From assembly GCF_001015055.1 (NCBI RefSeq), contig NZ_BBWZ01000007.1:1-64000 (forward strand): a stretch of DNA of 64,000 nucleotides. The letters are read 5' to 3'. A model generated the notes under the pieces. The model did not search any database. It was given only the letters and a program-made list of their open reading frames with translations, and was not told where the DNA came from. Position numbers and translations under genes: made by a program. The DNA comes from Aneurinibacillus tyrosinisolvens (lineage in GTDB: Bacteria > Bacillota > Bacilli > Aneurinibacillales > Aneurinibacillaceae). Shown piece after piece: positions 17,015 to 27,388 of this stretch. How positions within the stretch are numbered: the first letter of the stretch is position 1; each line of letters starts with the position of its first letter.

Positions 17015-17752
17015 TTGAGTGCATCTTTACAAGAGCTTCGAGAAAAAATTGCAGCTTCTTGCAGAATCTTAGCGATGGAAGGATTAGTCGATGGTATTTT
17101 AGGACACGTCAGCGTTCGGGTACCTGAAACAAATGAAATGCTCATCCGCTGTCGTGGTAATCAGGAAAATGGCGTGCGCTATACCAAAGCAGATGCCATT
17201 CGTTTAGTAGACTTTGATGGGAATGGTTCAGATTTGATGGGGATGTACCATGTTCCTAAAGAATTGTCCATTCATGGAGAAACTTATAAATCACGACCTG
17301 AAGTGGGATGTGTCATTCATGCTCATCCGCCCGATGCGCTTATATGCGGCATCACCCAATTAGAATTCCGCCCTGTTTTTGGTGCGTTTAACATTCCGGC
17401 GATGCGGATGGCCCTTGAGGGCATTCCTGTTTTCCCGCGTTCCTGTTTGATTACTCGTTCTGACCTCGCCCAAGCAATGCTTGAAATCATGGGAGATAAG
17501 AATATCTGTTTAATGAAGGGACACGGAATTACAGTAACTGGACAAACTGTAGAGGAGGCTACTGTTCGCGCACTCAATTTTAACATTCTAGCAAAAGTGA
17601 CGATGCAAGTGGCACAAACCGGCAGGGAAGCAGCTCCCATATCTCAGGAGGATATTAATGAACTTCCTGACTTGGGTTCACAATTTAATGATTACTGGGC
17701 ATGGCGTTATTACGTGAAAAAGCTTCATGAAGAGGAGAGGGGAAACCAATGA
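17015..17752 (+). CDS. Class II aldolase/adducin-family protein, probable aromatic-acid decarboxylase
   Basis: A 245-residue member of the class II aldolase fold. Metal-site histidines are visible in IHAHPPDAL (HxH) and in MKGHGITVTG. It starts at TTG 17015 with AAGGAGGTGG upstream, and its end overlaps the next gene's ATG by 4 bases (ATGA). In Gram-positive phthalate clusters this family includes PhtC, the 3,4-dihydroxyphthalate decarboxylase. Lying between a phthalate-type Rieske oxygenase and a Pht4-like dehydrogenase, it probably removes a carboxyl group from a dihydroxylated aromatic acid. Sugar-phosphate aldolase is the other option by fold, less likely here. Confidence 0.82.
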   Translation: MSASLQELREKIAASCRILAMEGLVDGILGHVSVRVPETNEMLIRCRGNQENGVRYTKADAIRLVDFDGNGSDLMGMYHVPKELSIHGETYKSRPEVGCVIHAHPPDALICGITQLEFRPVFGAFNIPAMRMALEGIPVFPRSCLITRSDLAQAMLEIMGDKNICLMKGHGITVTGQTVEEATVRALNFNILAKVTMQVAQTGREAAPISQEDINELPDLGSQFNDYWAWRYYVKKLHEEERGNQ

Positions 17753-18957
17753 TTCACACGGAACAAATTGAATCCACTACTCTTAGAATTGGCATTGCTG
17801 GATTAGGAATTGCGGGTAGCTCGATTATTCCAGCTTTTTTAAAGCATCCAAAAGTAAAGTTGACAGCGGCGAGTACTCGTAACAGGGAAAGACGTGAGAA
17901 GTTTGCCAGTGATTTTCAGGCTGAAACATATTCCAGCATAGAGGAACTTTGTAAGAGTCCGCACATTGATGCCGTTTACATTGCGACACCAACGGAGCTT
18001 CATACAGAACATGTTCTACTTGCTGCTGAAAATAAAAAGCATATTATTGTTGAGAAACCCATGGCTATTACGCTCGATGATGCCGACAAGATGATCAATG
18101 CCGCTGAATGCAACGGCGTTACCATGATCGTTGGTCATTCTCACAGCTTTGAACCTCCTATCGGAAAAATCAGAGACATCGTACAAAGTGGAGAACTGGG
18201 GAAAGTACGAATGATACATAATTGGTACTTTAATGATTGGATGTATCGTCCGCGCACACCCGAAGAACTTGATACTCATTTGGGCGGCGGGGTGACTTTC
18301 CGGCAAGGTTCGCATCAGTTTGATATTATTCGGCTGATTGGTGGGGGAATGGTGAGAAGCGTGCGAGCGATGACGGGCGTATGGGATTCCTCACGACCCA
18401 CAGAAGGAAGCCATAGTGTTTTTCTTGACTTTGAAGATGGAACGGTGGCAACAGCGGTATATAATGGGTATGATCATTTTCATTCCACGGAGTTGACGTA
18501 TGGGATTAGTGAAGGTGGGCCGGTCGTTGAATCCGATATTTATGCTAGAGCCCGCCGAACACTTAAAGAGCAGGGGGGAAACCCAGAGAATGAAAGTCAA
18601 TTGAAAAGCCTGGCAGGCTATGGAGGTTCACGATCCAAAAATTATGTCCAGGAGGAGAAACAGCATCCATTTTTCGGCTTGACGGTCGTAAGCTGTGAAA
18701 AAGGAGACATTCGACAATCCCCCAATGGCTTATTGGTTTATGGAGAAAATGAAAAATATGAGATTGTTTTACCAAAGGAAGAAACCGGCCGGGATGCTGT
18801 GATTGCAGAGTTGTATGATGCAGTGATTGGTAAGCGTTTTCCTATTCATGATGGACGGTGGGCAAAAGCGAATTTAGAGGTTTGTTTAGCTGCCTTAGAA
18901 TCCTCGAAACAACGAAAAGAAATCTATCTATCATATCAAGTCCCCGTTCAAGACTGA
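17749..18957 (+). CDS. Gfo/Idh/MocA-family oxidoreductase, Pht4-like dihydrodiol dehydrogenase
   Basis: A 402-residue NAD(P)-dependent dehydrogenase. The N-terminal Rossmann motif is IGIAGLGIAGSSI, and the family EKP motif is in IIVEKPMAITLDDADKM. GHSHSFEPPI follows. Pseudomonas Pht4/OphB, the 4,5-dihydrodiol phthalate dehydrogenase, belongs to this family and has about the same length. Together with the oxygenase at 15450 and the decarboxylase it makes a logical set: oxygenate, rearomatise, decarboxylate. It overlaps the preceding gene by 4 bases, so the two are co-translated. The substrate is inferred from family and neighbours. Confidence 0.85.
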   Translation: MIHTEQIESTTLRIGIAGLGIAGSSIIPAFLKHPKVKLTAASTRNRERREKFASDFQAETYSSIEELCKSPHIDAVYIATPTELHTEHVLLAAENKKHIIVEKPMAITLDDADKMINAAECNGVTMIVGHSHSFEPPIGKIRDIVQSGELGKVRMIHNWYFNDWMYRPRTPEELDTHLGGGVTFRQGSHQFDIIRLIGGGMVRSVRAMTGVWDSSRPTEGSHSVFLDFEDGTVATAVYNGYDHFHSTELTYGISEGGPVVESDIYARARRTLKEQGGNPENESQLKSLAGYGGSRSKNYVQEEKQHPFFGLTVVSCEKGDIRQSPNGLLVYGENEKYEIVLPKEETGRDAVIAELYDAVIGKRFPIHDGRWAKANLEVCLAALESSKQRKEIYLSYQVPVQD

Positions 18958-19020
18958 TGGTTTGGCACCTAAAAATCACGTAAATCGCACATTTCATTCA
19001 TGTATAAGAGGAGGGAAAGA

Positions 19021-20981
19021 ATGAAGACTTTTCTAGGGAAAATGTTTAGTACCGGCGAAATCCGAGAACCATCTGGTTTGGTAAAGGTCCTAATGCTGAT
19101 TATGATTGTTGGTATCATTCTCTTTCAATTCTGGGCTGCCTTGTTTGGGGCATTGGATCCATTTCTTCACAATTCAATTTTTATCTCTTTTATGTTAGCG
19201 ATTACATTTCTTGTCTATTCAGCAGGGCGGGAAGTAAAAAAAATAGCATTCCATTTTACGATATCGCCATTGCCATCGTTTTGGTAGGGATTGGTGTGTT
19301 TATGATAGTTAACTCACAACGTTATTTAACGCGTTGGCCACTCGCAGACCCTTTAACTCCTACAGAAATGATCTTGGGTGTTGCTCTGTTGTTCGTGGTT
19401 TATGAGGCAACCAGGAGAACGCTTGGATTCGGAATGATGGTCATTGTGACTATCTTAGTGTTGTATGCATTTTTCGGTCATCTCATCCCTGGGGGATTTG
19501 GTCACCAACCCTTTAGTGTCATGCAGTTTGTTGATCAGATGGTGTATACAGGGAATGGTGTCTTTGGAACCATTGCAAGTGTGGCTGCAACCTACGTATT
19601 TTTCTTCGTATTATTCGGGAATTTGTTTAGTGCAACAGGCGGTGGTGATTTCTTTTACGCCTTATCTAAAGCCATAACAGGCCGGGTGGCAGGAGGCCCT
19701 GCAAAAGTAGCTGTTATTTCAAGTGGGTTGTATGGATCCATTTCGGGAAGTCCTGTTGCGGATGTCGCCACCACCGGCTCGTTTACAATTCCGGCTATGA
19801 AGAAGGTAGGATATTCAGCTACGTATGCCGGTGCGATCGAAGCGGCGGCGGCAACGGGAGGAAGTATGTTACCACCCGTCATGGGGTCCGCGGCGTTTTT
19901 AATGGCGGAAATGACAGGAATCCCTTACGCTACCATTGCAATGGCTGCGTTAATTCCAGGTTTATTATATTACTTTGCCATGTTTTTACAAATTCATTTT
20001 CAAGCTAAAAAGATGAAGATACAAGGCTATCAAGGAGAAGAACTTCCTACCCTTTGGGGTGTTATGAAAAACATGGGTCAATTTACGATACCCATTCTCG
20101 TATTAATTTGGTTTTTAAAAGAAGGATTTACACCGGTTACAGGTGCGATTGCTGCTTCCATTGCAACCATTTTAGTGAGTTATTTTAAAAAAGAGACAAG
20201 ATTGACACCTAACAAATTATTTAAAACGTTAAACGATACGGTAACGCGCATTTCGCCTTTAATCTCTGTATGTGCAGCGGCGGGACTGGTGGCAGGGGTA
20301 ATTCAGGTTACTGGCTTAGGAGGCAAATTCTCGATATTGATTCACGCATTATCCAATGGGAACCTTTTTATTTCCTTGCTCGTAACCATGGTGATTTGTG
20401 GGATTTTCGGTATGGGGATGCCTACGCCAGCCGCCTATGTTTTAACAGCCGTATTAGCTGCCCCGATTTTAATCGAACAAGGCGTACCGGTATTGCAAGC
20501 ACATTTGTTCATTGAGTATTATGCCTGTCTCTCTGCTATTACTCCACCGGTGGCGGTGGCTGCCTTCGCGGCGGCTGCGATTTCGCAATCCAATCCGATG
20601 CGAATTGGATTGTTAGGTTCCCGGTTAGCGATTGTCGGGTTTGTTATTCCGTTTATGTTTATCTACCAGCCCGGTCTACTCCTAATGGATTCCGTAGCTG
20701 GGATTGTAACATCAGTCATTACGACACTAATTGGCATTGTTGCTCTCTCTATTAGTATGGAAGGGTGGTTTGGCAAGACGATTTCAAAAGGGGAACGAAT
20801 TTTATTTGGTGTAATGAGTTTACTGGCTTTCTTGCCATTTTCTATTGTCAAAATAATAGCAATATTAGTAATTGCTATTATGATAGCTAGAAAAATTCCA
20901 TCTTTTATTGCTGATTTCAAATCAAATAAGAAGAGTAACCAAACTGTGCTGAAAGAAGCTAAAAACGTTAATGTTATGTAA
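19021..20981 (+). pseudogene. TRAP transporter fused permease (4TM/12TM), frameshifted in an A8 run
   Basis: Membrane subunit of a TRAP-TAXI importer, small and large permease fused. The first part (to 19287) ends in a frame broken at the A8 run 19236-19243; the second frame (19281-20981) continues with GIGVFMIVNSQRYL, the glycine-rich ISGSPVADVATTG region and GMGMPTPAAYV. Adding one A would read SAGREVKKNSIPFYDIAIAI and give a ~653-residue protein, normal for the family. ATG 19021 follows GGAGGG; ATG 19000 has no ribosome site. The matching TAXI binding protein follows. It may be truly broken, a sequencing error, or rescued by slippage on A8. Dicarboxylate-like aromatic acids are a fitting cargo. 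Confidence 0.85.
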
Positions 20982-21013
20982 ATTTAGGATGTAAATACGA
21001 GGAGGTAAATCAA

Positions 21014-22039
21014 ATGAAGATTAGAATTATATTTATCCTGTCTCTTCTTATGCTAGCGATTTCTGGATGCAGTGGGAACCTAAACGCGCAATCTACAATG
21101 AAACAAGCGGCTACAAGCGGCGGAGGAAATAGTGGCGGCCCATTAAATGTAACGGTTGTCGGGGGGTCTGCGGGCGGTCTTTGGAGTGTAGTCGGAGAAG
21201 GGATTGGAGAAACATTAAAGCGTACGTATCCAGGTACAACCTTTACGTACACTCCTGGTCAAGATGGTGCCAATGTTATTACGGTCATGCAAGGACAAGC
21301 CCAATTTGGAATTGTGAGTACCCCTTCTGCAAAGTGGGCCTATGAGGGAAAAGACCCTTATCCTTCTAAAGTAGAAAAAGTGAGAGCCGTCGCGTTCCTC
21401 CATGCTATGCCTTACCATTTTACCGTTTCTCAAGAGTCTGGAATTAATTCCATTGAGCAAATTGTGAAGGAAAAATATCCTTTAGTTGCTGCCGTGAATA
21501 CGAAAAATTCTCCCATGGAAATGACCAATCGTGTTGTTTTTGAAAGCTATGGCAGCAGTTATAAAGACATTGAAAATAATAGAGGGAAAATACAATATTT
21601 AGCGATATCGAAAGCGAATGATTTAATAAAAGATAATAAAATGCAGGCTTCAATATCACCATTACCTCTTCCGGCAGCTAACCTTGTCGAGTTGAATGTG
21701 AGTAAACCTATTAAATTACTGCCATTGAATGAGAACGCCATTAAAAACTTAGAAGAAAAAGTAGGTGCAAAACCTTATACCATTAAAGCGGGTACCTATC
21801 CTTTTGTAAAGGAAGATATACCTACAGCTGCTGTAGATACGATTTTGATCACCAGTGCCGATGTTCCGGATGAGGTAGTCTATAAGACAACGAAAGCGAT
21901 TTATGACAATCTTAAATATTTATACACCGTGCATCATTCTTTCAAAGATATGACGAAAGAAAGCATAGCAAAAGTAATGGGTGCTCCTCTTCATCCAGGC
22001 GCAGAAAAGTTTTATAAAGAAGTGGGAATTTTAAAGTAG
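21014..22039 (+). CDS. TAXI-family TRAP transporter solute-binding lipoprotein
   Basis: A 341-residue extracellular receptor for the TRAP permease just upstream. Signal peptide and lipobox AISGC put the lipidated Cys near residue 19. The TAXI signature is clear in LNVTVVGGSAGGLW and YTPGQDGANVITVMQGQAQFGI. GAGGAGG precedes the ATG. Permease and receptor form one transport operon behind the phthalate-type enzymes, so uptake of the substrate of that pathway is likely. A short terminator follows. Confidence 0.9.
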   Translation: MKIRIIFILSLLMLAISGCSGNLNAQSTMKQAATSGGGNSGGPLNVTVVGGSAGGLWSVVGEGIGETLKRTYPGTTFTYTPGQDGANVITVMQGQAQFGIVSTPSAKWAYEGKDPYPSKVEKVRAVAFLHAMPYHFTVSQESGINSIEQIVKEKYPLVAAVNTKNSPMEMTNRVVFESYGSSYKDIENNRGKIQYLAISKANDLIKDNKMQASISPLPLPAANLVELNVSKPIKLLPLNENAIKNLEEKVGAKPYTIKAGTYPFVKEDIPTAAVDTILITSADVPDEVVYKTTKAIYDNLKYLYTVHHSFKDMTKESIAKVMGAPLHPGAEKFYKEVGILK

Positions 22040-22068
22040 ATTGAAATTGGTACTTCCTATTACTATAC

Positions 22069-22098
22069 AAGGTATCTGGTTACACAGATACCTTTTTA
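22069..22098 (+). terminator. Terminator after the TAXI receptor gene
   Basis: AGGTATCTG and CAGATACCT pair around GTTACA and T5 follows. Confidence 0.85.
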
Positions 22099-22152
22099 TC
22101 TGGTAGGAAGTACCCGCTATTTTGTCAAAATAAAAAATAGGAGGCCGTTAAA

Positions 22153-23795
22153 ATGAATGGAGCGCAGGCAGTGATTGAAACATTAAAGAGGGAGGGGTAA
22201 AATATGTTTTTGGTCTGCCTGGTACTACCATTATGCATTTGTTAGATGCTTTATATGAGGAAGATGAAATTCGTTACATCTCTGTTCGACACGAACAAAT
22301 AGCTGCCTTTATGGCCGATGGTTTTGCCCGCTCTTCCGGCCAAGTAGGAGTTTGTATGGCCTCCAGGGGTCCAGGGGCCGCTAATTTAACGATTGGGATT
22401 CACAATGCCTATGCAGAGTCGGTACCTGTTGTTGCTTTGTTAGGTCAGGTTTCTGATGAAGTCTACCACCGTGATGCTTTTGAAGAAATGGATTTGGTTA
22501 AATTTTTCGAACCCATTACCAAATGGTCCATGGAAATTCACAATACCCATCGAATTCCTGAATTGCTACAGCGAGGGATTAGAACGTCGCTTTCTGGCAG
22601 ACCAAGACCTGTTGCTGTTTCGATTCCTCTTGATGTACAACTAAAGGAAGCGGAGTTTACTTTTCACCCTCCTGTTCAAACCAAACACCATATTGTCGAC
22701 GTTCAAGCAGTTAAAAAGGCAGTCTCTTTATTAAAGCACGCGCAAAACCCGGTTATTTTAGCAGGTGGAGGGGTTGCTTTGTCAGGTGCCTCCAACGAAC
22801 TAATCCAACTGGTGGAAGATTTAACAATTCTCGTCCTTACAACGTGGAGAAAAGCGAATGTTTTTCCGAATGAAAACTCACTCTATTTCGGCAACTTAGG
22901 CCCTGGTTGTTCTCCTGTAAGTTGGGACATCTTGAAAGAGGCTGATGTTTTACTTGCAATCGGCCTACACTTTTCGGAATTTTCTACAAACCGTTGGACC
23001 GCGATTTCAGAACACACAAAAATTATTCATCTTGATATAGATGAAAATGAACTAAACAAGGTATACATATCAGAAGTGGCGCTTTTAGGGGATGCGAAAG
23101 CAACATTATCAGAGATGCTGCGTCAGTTGGGCGGGGAGCGCATAGGTCTAGAGAGCCGTCTTCTGCTTCCTTCCTATAAGGAGCGATATAAATTGGACAC
23201 CCAACTTCCTGAATGGACAGAGGAAACGCCGGTGCCATCTTCCGCAATTATTGAATCGATAAATCGGATGATGAAGAAGCATGACGCCATTCTTGTAGAA
23301 GATGCTGCAACGTTTGGCCCGTGGCTAACACGATACGGTTCTTTTCAACCTGGTCAATACTATGCAGCCGCAGGAGGTTCCATGGGGTGGGGGTTTCCGG
23401 CTGCCATGGGAATTCAGCTTGCTCATCCAAATCAACAGGTCATCAATGTAACGGGAGACGGAGCATTTTGGATGGTTGCCCAGGACATGGAAACTGCTGT
23501 GCGAGAAAATATTCCTGTGATTAACATTGTATTGAATAATTTTTGTTTTGGAAATACGCGTGACCGACAAAAAACCGCGCATCAAGGCCGGTACATCGGG
23601 ATTCATTATAACAATATCGATTTTGCCCAATTTGCTCAGCTGCTAGGGGCTTATGGAGAACGTGTAGAATCCGCAAGGCAACTGGATGAGGCTATTGAAA
23701 GAGCCATTGCCTCGGGGAAACCAGCCATTATTGATGTGATTCAAGACCGGTGGGAAGGGTTACCTCCCGGAGCGATCCCGGCTGTTGCAAAATAA
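22153..23795 (+). pseudogene. Thiamine-diphosphate enzyme (acetolactate synthase/benzoylformate decarboxylase type), frameshifted in a G run
   Basis: A ThDP-dependent enzyme of ~547 residues if repaired. ATG 22153 follows TAGGAGG and reads MNGAQAVIETLKREG, then stops at TAA because the G run 22194-22197 appears one base short; with one more G it continues VKYVFGLPGTTIMHLLDAL. The cofactor-activating Glu would be E48 (VRHEQ), and the ThDP motif is GDGAFW...NN near the C terminus. Downstream of the lesion the frame is clean to 23795. Partners in this family cleave 2-oxo acids. With the aldehyde dehydrogenase that follows, a 2-oxo acid to aldehyde to acid route is plausible. A start at 22233 would lack the catalytic Glu region's front half, so a true short version is unlikely. 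Confidence 0.82.
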
Positions 23796-23830
23796 CGATT
23801 CTATAAAATTTTTATTTAGGAGGAATAAAA

Positions 23831-25336
23831 ATGGATTTAGAATTAGAGACCAGGCCACGTGATTGGCAAAGATTAAAAACTGAAATGCTCAATCGGGAAT
23901 GGAACATGTTAATCGGTGGAAAATTAATTAGCGCCCAGGGAGGAGAAACCTATGACACCTTTAGCCCATCTACAGGCGAATACCTGGCTACGGTTCCTTT
24001 TGCTCAGAAAGTGGATGTTGACCTAGCGGTAGAGGCTGGGCTTCAAGCCTTTGAAACATGGAAAAAGGTTTCTCCGATGAAGCGTGCAAAGTTATTAAAG
24101 GAATTAGTCGTTCGTTTTACGCAATGGATGGATGAATTTGCATTGCTTGACGCAATTGATTGTGGAAACCCGGTCACCGCTATGCAAGAGGACGTAAAAC
24201 TAGCAGCAGGGATGATGGAATATGCGATTGGCTTGGCTATGGAAATCAAGGGCGAAACATTACCAGGCGTGGGTTCCAATTGGCATTTGACCCGCCGCGA
24301 ACCGTATGGTGTCATTGCTCGAATTATCCCCTATAACCATCCGATTATGATGACCGCCTCTAAAGTAGTAGCTCCTTTAATTGCGGGAAATACTGTAGTC
24401 GTTAAAGTCCCGGATCAATGCCCACTCTCAGCCCTGTTATTTGGTGAGCTTTGTCAGGAAGTCCTTCCCCCAGGAGTAGTCAATATTGTAAGTGGAGACG
24501 GACGCATGACCGGAGATGCGTTGGTACGTCATCCGGGTATCAAACGTGTGGCATTGATTGGAAGTGTAGAAACAGGAAAAGTAATTTTGAAATCTTCTGC
24601 CGAAGTGGGAATAAAGCATCTTTCTTTGGAGTTGGGCGGGAAAAATGCGATGATTGTGTTCCCGGATGCGGATCTTGATAAAGCCGTGGAAGGTGCTGTC
24701 CGAGGAATGAATTTTATGTGGTCCCAAGGTCAATCATGTGGTTCCACCTCTCGTTTGTTTTTGCACGAGGACCTTTATGATGTGTTTATGGAAAAGTTAG
24801 TAAAGCGGATAAAGGAAGTCAAAATCGGGCTACCGACCGATCCCGCCACGGAGATGGGCTGTCTCGTTTCGCAAGCGCAATATGATAAAGTTCTTCGTTA
24901 TATCAGTTACGGTATTGAAGATGGAGCTAAGTTGGTTGCTGGGGGTGGAAAGCCGGACGGAAAAAAATTTGAAACAGGTTTCTTTATTGAACCCACGATT
25001 TTTGTAAATGTGACGGAACGTATGCGGATTTTTCGGGAGGAAATCTTTGGACCCGTGTTGTCAGTGATTCGCTGGAATGATTCGAATGAGATGATACACC
25101 AAGTAAATAGTGTACCGTTTGGTTTAACGGGTGCAGTATGGACGAGCAATTTGAATACGGCTCTGAACACAGTGGATCGACTTGAAGCAGGGTATGTTTG
25201 GGTTAATGGTAGTTCTCGCCACTTTATTGGTGTTCCCTTTCAAGGATATAAAGATAGTGGTATTGGGAGTGAGGAAGGGCTGGAAGAGATTTTAAGCTAT
25301 ACGCAGGTAAAAACAGTTAATATTATGTTGGAGTAA
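23831..25336 (+). CDS. Aldehyde dehydrogenase
   Basis: A 501-residue NAD(P)-dependent aldehyde dehydrogenase. The general-base Glu lies in LSLELGGKNAM and the nucleophilic Cys in WSQGQSCGSTSR. AGGAGG sits before the ATG, 36 bases after the ThDP enzyme gene, so both form one operon. It could oxidise the aldehyde made by that enzyme, for example an aromatic or semialdehyde product. It is distinct from the hydroxymuconic semialdehyde dehydrogenase at 27532. Substrate not readable from the sequence. Confidence 0.9.
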   Translation: MDLELETRPRDWQRLKTEMLNREWNMLIGGKLISAQGGETYDTFSPSTGEYLATVPFAQKVDVDLAVEAGLQAFETWKKVSPMKRAKLLKELVVRFTQWMDEFALLDAIDCGNPVTAMQEDVKLAAGMMEYAIGLAMEIKGETLPGVGSNWHLTRREPYGVIARIIPYNHPIMMTASKVVAPLIAGNTVVVKVPDQCPLSALLFGELCQEVLPPGVVNIVSGDGRMTGDALVRHPGIKRVALIGSVETGKVILKSSAEVGIKHLSLELGGKNAMIVFPDADLDKAVEGAVRGMNFMWSQGQSCGSTSRLFLHEDLYDVFMEKLVKRIKEVKIGLPTDPATEMGCLVSQAQYDKVLRYISYGIEDGAKLVAGGGKPDGKKFETGFFIEPTIFVNVTERMRIFREEIFGPVLSVIRWNDSNEMIHQVNSVPFGLTGAVWTSNLNTALNTVDRLEAGYVWVNGSSRHFIGVPFQGYKDSGIGSEEGLEEILSYTQVKTVNIMLE

Positions 25337-25413
25337 AGTTTTTTACAGGGTAAGGGTTAGGAAAGAAACTGTACGAGATGGAGATGGATAAGATATTAAT
25401 ATCGAATTATAAC

Positions 25414-25464
25414 AAAAGGAGTTACAATCAGCAAACAAACCTGCTGATTTGTAACTCCTTTATT
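25414..25464. terminator. Terminator between converging genes
   Basis: AAAGGAGTTACAATCAGC pairs with GCTGATTTGTAACTCCTTT, one base bulged, and T-rich sequence follows. Confidence 0.8.
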
Positions 25465-25479
25465 TTATCTCGATGACGA

Positions 25480-26457
25480 TTATCCTTTACTATTTACTTC
25501 CGTTTGGGATTCCATCCCTAACAGGGAATGAACGCCTTTCTCACTGTAAGATACGGGAGGCCAGGCACAAAGATCAAAGGGGAAATCAGAACCAGGAACC
25601 ACTTTCTCTTCTCCAACCACTTCTACAAGAAAATTTAAACTTTCGTTGTTCCAAAGGACAGTGTCAAACCAAAAACGACGTAAATATTCGATGGGGGGAG
25701 CTTCTAAGGAAGACGAAACCCCGGTCCATTTTTCATATCCTTTGTTCAATCGGCCAATTTGGTAGGGAAGAAAACCACCGCCATGGGCTAGAAGAATTTT
25801 TGTATTTGGATATTTATCGAGTAAACCACTTAATAATAAATCTGCAGCACAAATGGTGGTCTCCCAAGGCACCCCAATCAAGTTTGGCATCATTCTTTTC
25901 TTTAATCGAGGATCTTCTGCAAGAAGAGGATGAATAAAAATAATGGCTTTTTGATGATTAGCTTCTTCCCAAAAAGGAGCAAAAAACTCATCGGTTAACA
26001 TCCTGCTTGATAAGCCAGGACCGATGATGGCGCCTTTTAGCCCTAAGTTCATTGCACGCCTTAACTCAATTGCGGCTTGTTCTGGATGGTTAAGCGGGAG
26101 CGTCGCTAATGCAGACAGCTGCTTGTTATTACTCTGAACCCAATTGGCCAGAGCGTGGTTATAGACAGAGGAAATCTCACCCGTGAGCGTTTCAGGAAAA
26201 TCATACATAAACAATTGTGGTATTGGCGAAACAAGAGAATGAGAAACACCCGCTTGTTTCTGTTCCTGTAAATATAATGCAGGATTAATAAATGATTCTT
26301 TAAGCTCAAACCCCCATTTATTGTTGACAGTCAGAAATTCTGTTTCGCTTGGCCCTTTTTTCTCCCATTTTGCGTCCACCACCTTTTGGTTTTCTTTTAG
26401 CCAAAGTAACACGTCCGGCGGAATAAAATGCGTATGTACGTCAAACAAAGCAATCAC
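25480..26457 (-). CDS. ACMSD-like amidohydrolase, probable carboxy-hydroxymuconate semialdehyde decarboxylase
   Basis: A 325-residue TIM-barrel amidohydrolase of the decarboxylating branch. Metal ligands match those of Pseudomonas aminocarboxymuconate semialdehyde decarboxylase: H8 and H10 (DVHTH), H176 (FIHP) and D291 (GSDFPF), with the active-site His at 225 in AHGGG. The start is GTG. It lies directly behind the third IclR gene on the minus strand, facing the meta-cleavage operon. In the protocatechuate 2,3-cleavage pathway, 5-carboxy-2-hydroxymuconate-6-semialdehyde must lose CO2 before the dehydrogenase acts; this enzyme is a good candidate for that PraH step. The role is inferred. Confidence 0.8.
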   Translation of the reverse strand: MIALFDVHTHFIPPDVLLWLKENQKVVDAKWEKKGPSETEFLTVNNKWGFELKESFINPALYLQEQKQAGVSHSLVSPIPQLFMYDFPETLTGEISSVYNHALANWVQSNNKQLSALATLPLNHPEQAAIELRRAMNLGLKGAIIGPGLSSRMLTDEFFAPFWEEANHQKAIIFIHPLLAEDPRLKKRMMPNLIGVPWETTICAADLLLSGLLDKYPNTKILLAHGGGFLPYQIGRLNKGYEKWTGVSSSLEAPPIEYLRRFWFDTVLWNNESLNFLVEVVGEEKVVPGSDFPFDLCAWPPVSYSEKGVHSLLGMESQTEVNSKG

Positions 26458-26475
26458 GCTCCTCTATTTATTTAT

Positions 26476-27261
26476 TTATTTATAATGAAACCTCTCCATA
26501 TAACCTAATTTGGAAGAGATTTCTTTAGCAGCACTTTTTACCTTATTGATAATCGAAATATTATAGGGGTTCATTCGGTGAACTGGTCCAATCACACTAA
26601 TGGCATAAACCACTCTGCCCGTATAATCGAAGATAGGCGCGGCAATGGATGCACTACCGTCACTAATTTCCTCAATGCTGGTCGCATAACCCTGTTCCTT
26701 TACTGTTTTTAGAATTGAACGAAAGTCGTCCGGATCCGTGATTGTGTTTACGGTATGTTTATAAAGCCCGTTTTGAATGAATTGTTCGATGACTTCTTCC
26801 TCTTGGTTCGCAAGGATGGCTTTGCCTGAACTTGTACAATGCACCGGATTTCTTCTTCCTACATGAGATAAAATTTGTACGGGGTGTTTGCATTCTACTT
26901 TATTTAGGTAGACAACATCCATTCCTTCCAAAACAGCAATATGGGTGGTCTCCCCGATTTCATTTACTAGTTTTTGGAGAATGGGCTGAGATTCACGATT
27001 AATTTCAAGATTTGAGGTCACAATCGTATTTAAATCAAGGATAGACAAACCTAAACGGTACTTTTGTGTCTCTGGATCTTTTAAAACAAATCCCTCACTG
27101 GCAAGGGTAGCTAGCATACGACTTACTGTACTTTTTCCTAATCCTAAAGATTGAGCTAAATCAGTTACTTTCTTTTCTGGTTCCTCTAGAGAAAAGCTGC
27201 GTAAAAGACGCAACGCATTTTTTACAGAGGAAAGAAGGTATTCTTCCTTTGTGGTCTCCAT
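26476..27261 (-). CDS. IclR-family transcriptional regulator (third), PraR-like by position
   Basis: A 261-residue IclR-type regulator. The helix-turn-helix is at about residues 12-75 (LGLGKSTVSRMLATL), the effector domain at about 90-255 with CTSSGKAILA. I chose the ATG at 27261, six bases inside a second ATG, because GAGGG then stands at proper distance. It is divergent from the meta-pathway operon starting at 27532. Two 17-bp palindromes lie between them (27278-27294 and 27389-27405). In Paenibacillus JJ-1b the pra operon is repressed by an IclR protein, PraR; the same control is likely here, with auto-regulation suggested by the nearer site. Confidence 0.92.
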   Translation of the reverse strand: METTKEEYLLSSVKNALRLLRSFSLEEPEKKVTDLAQSLGLGKSTVSRMLATLASEGFVLKDPETQKYRLGLSILDLNTIVTSNLEINRESQPILQKLVNEIGETTHIAVLEGMDVVYLNKVECKHPVQILSHVGRRNPVHCTSSGKAILANQEEEVIEQFIQNGLYKHTVNTITDPDDFRSILKTVKEQGYATSIEEISDGSASIAAPIFDYTGRVVYAISVIGPVHRMNPYNISIINKVKSAAKEISSKLGYMERFHYK

Positions 27262-27277
27262 TACCATCCCTCATTTT

Positions 27278-27294
27278 GTTGTTTATATAGGAAC
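27278..27294. promoter_or_regulatory. Candidate IclR-type operator next to the third IclR gene
   Basis: GTTGTTTATATAGGAAC keeps GTT, ATA at positions 8-10 and GGAAC. It sits 17 bases before the IclR start, fitting auto-repression. Confidence 0.55.
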
Positions 27295-27388
27295 ATCGTT
27301 CTTCTATGACGTTAAATTTAGCTTAACACAAATCCAAATTAAATAGAATAGGATTAATAATTAATAAATTTTTAAAAAAAAGAATATT

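Noticed and set aside
25473-25937. 154-codon plus-strand frame
   Set aside because: Antisense to the amidohydrolase, whose motifs are all intact; no ribosome site.
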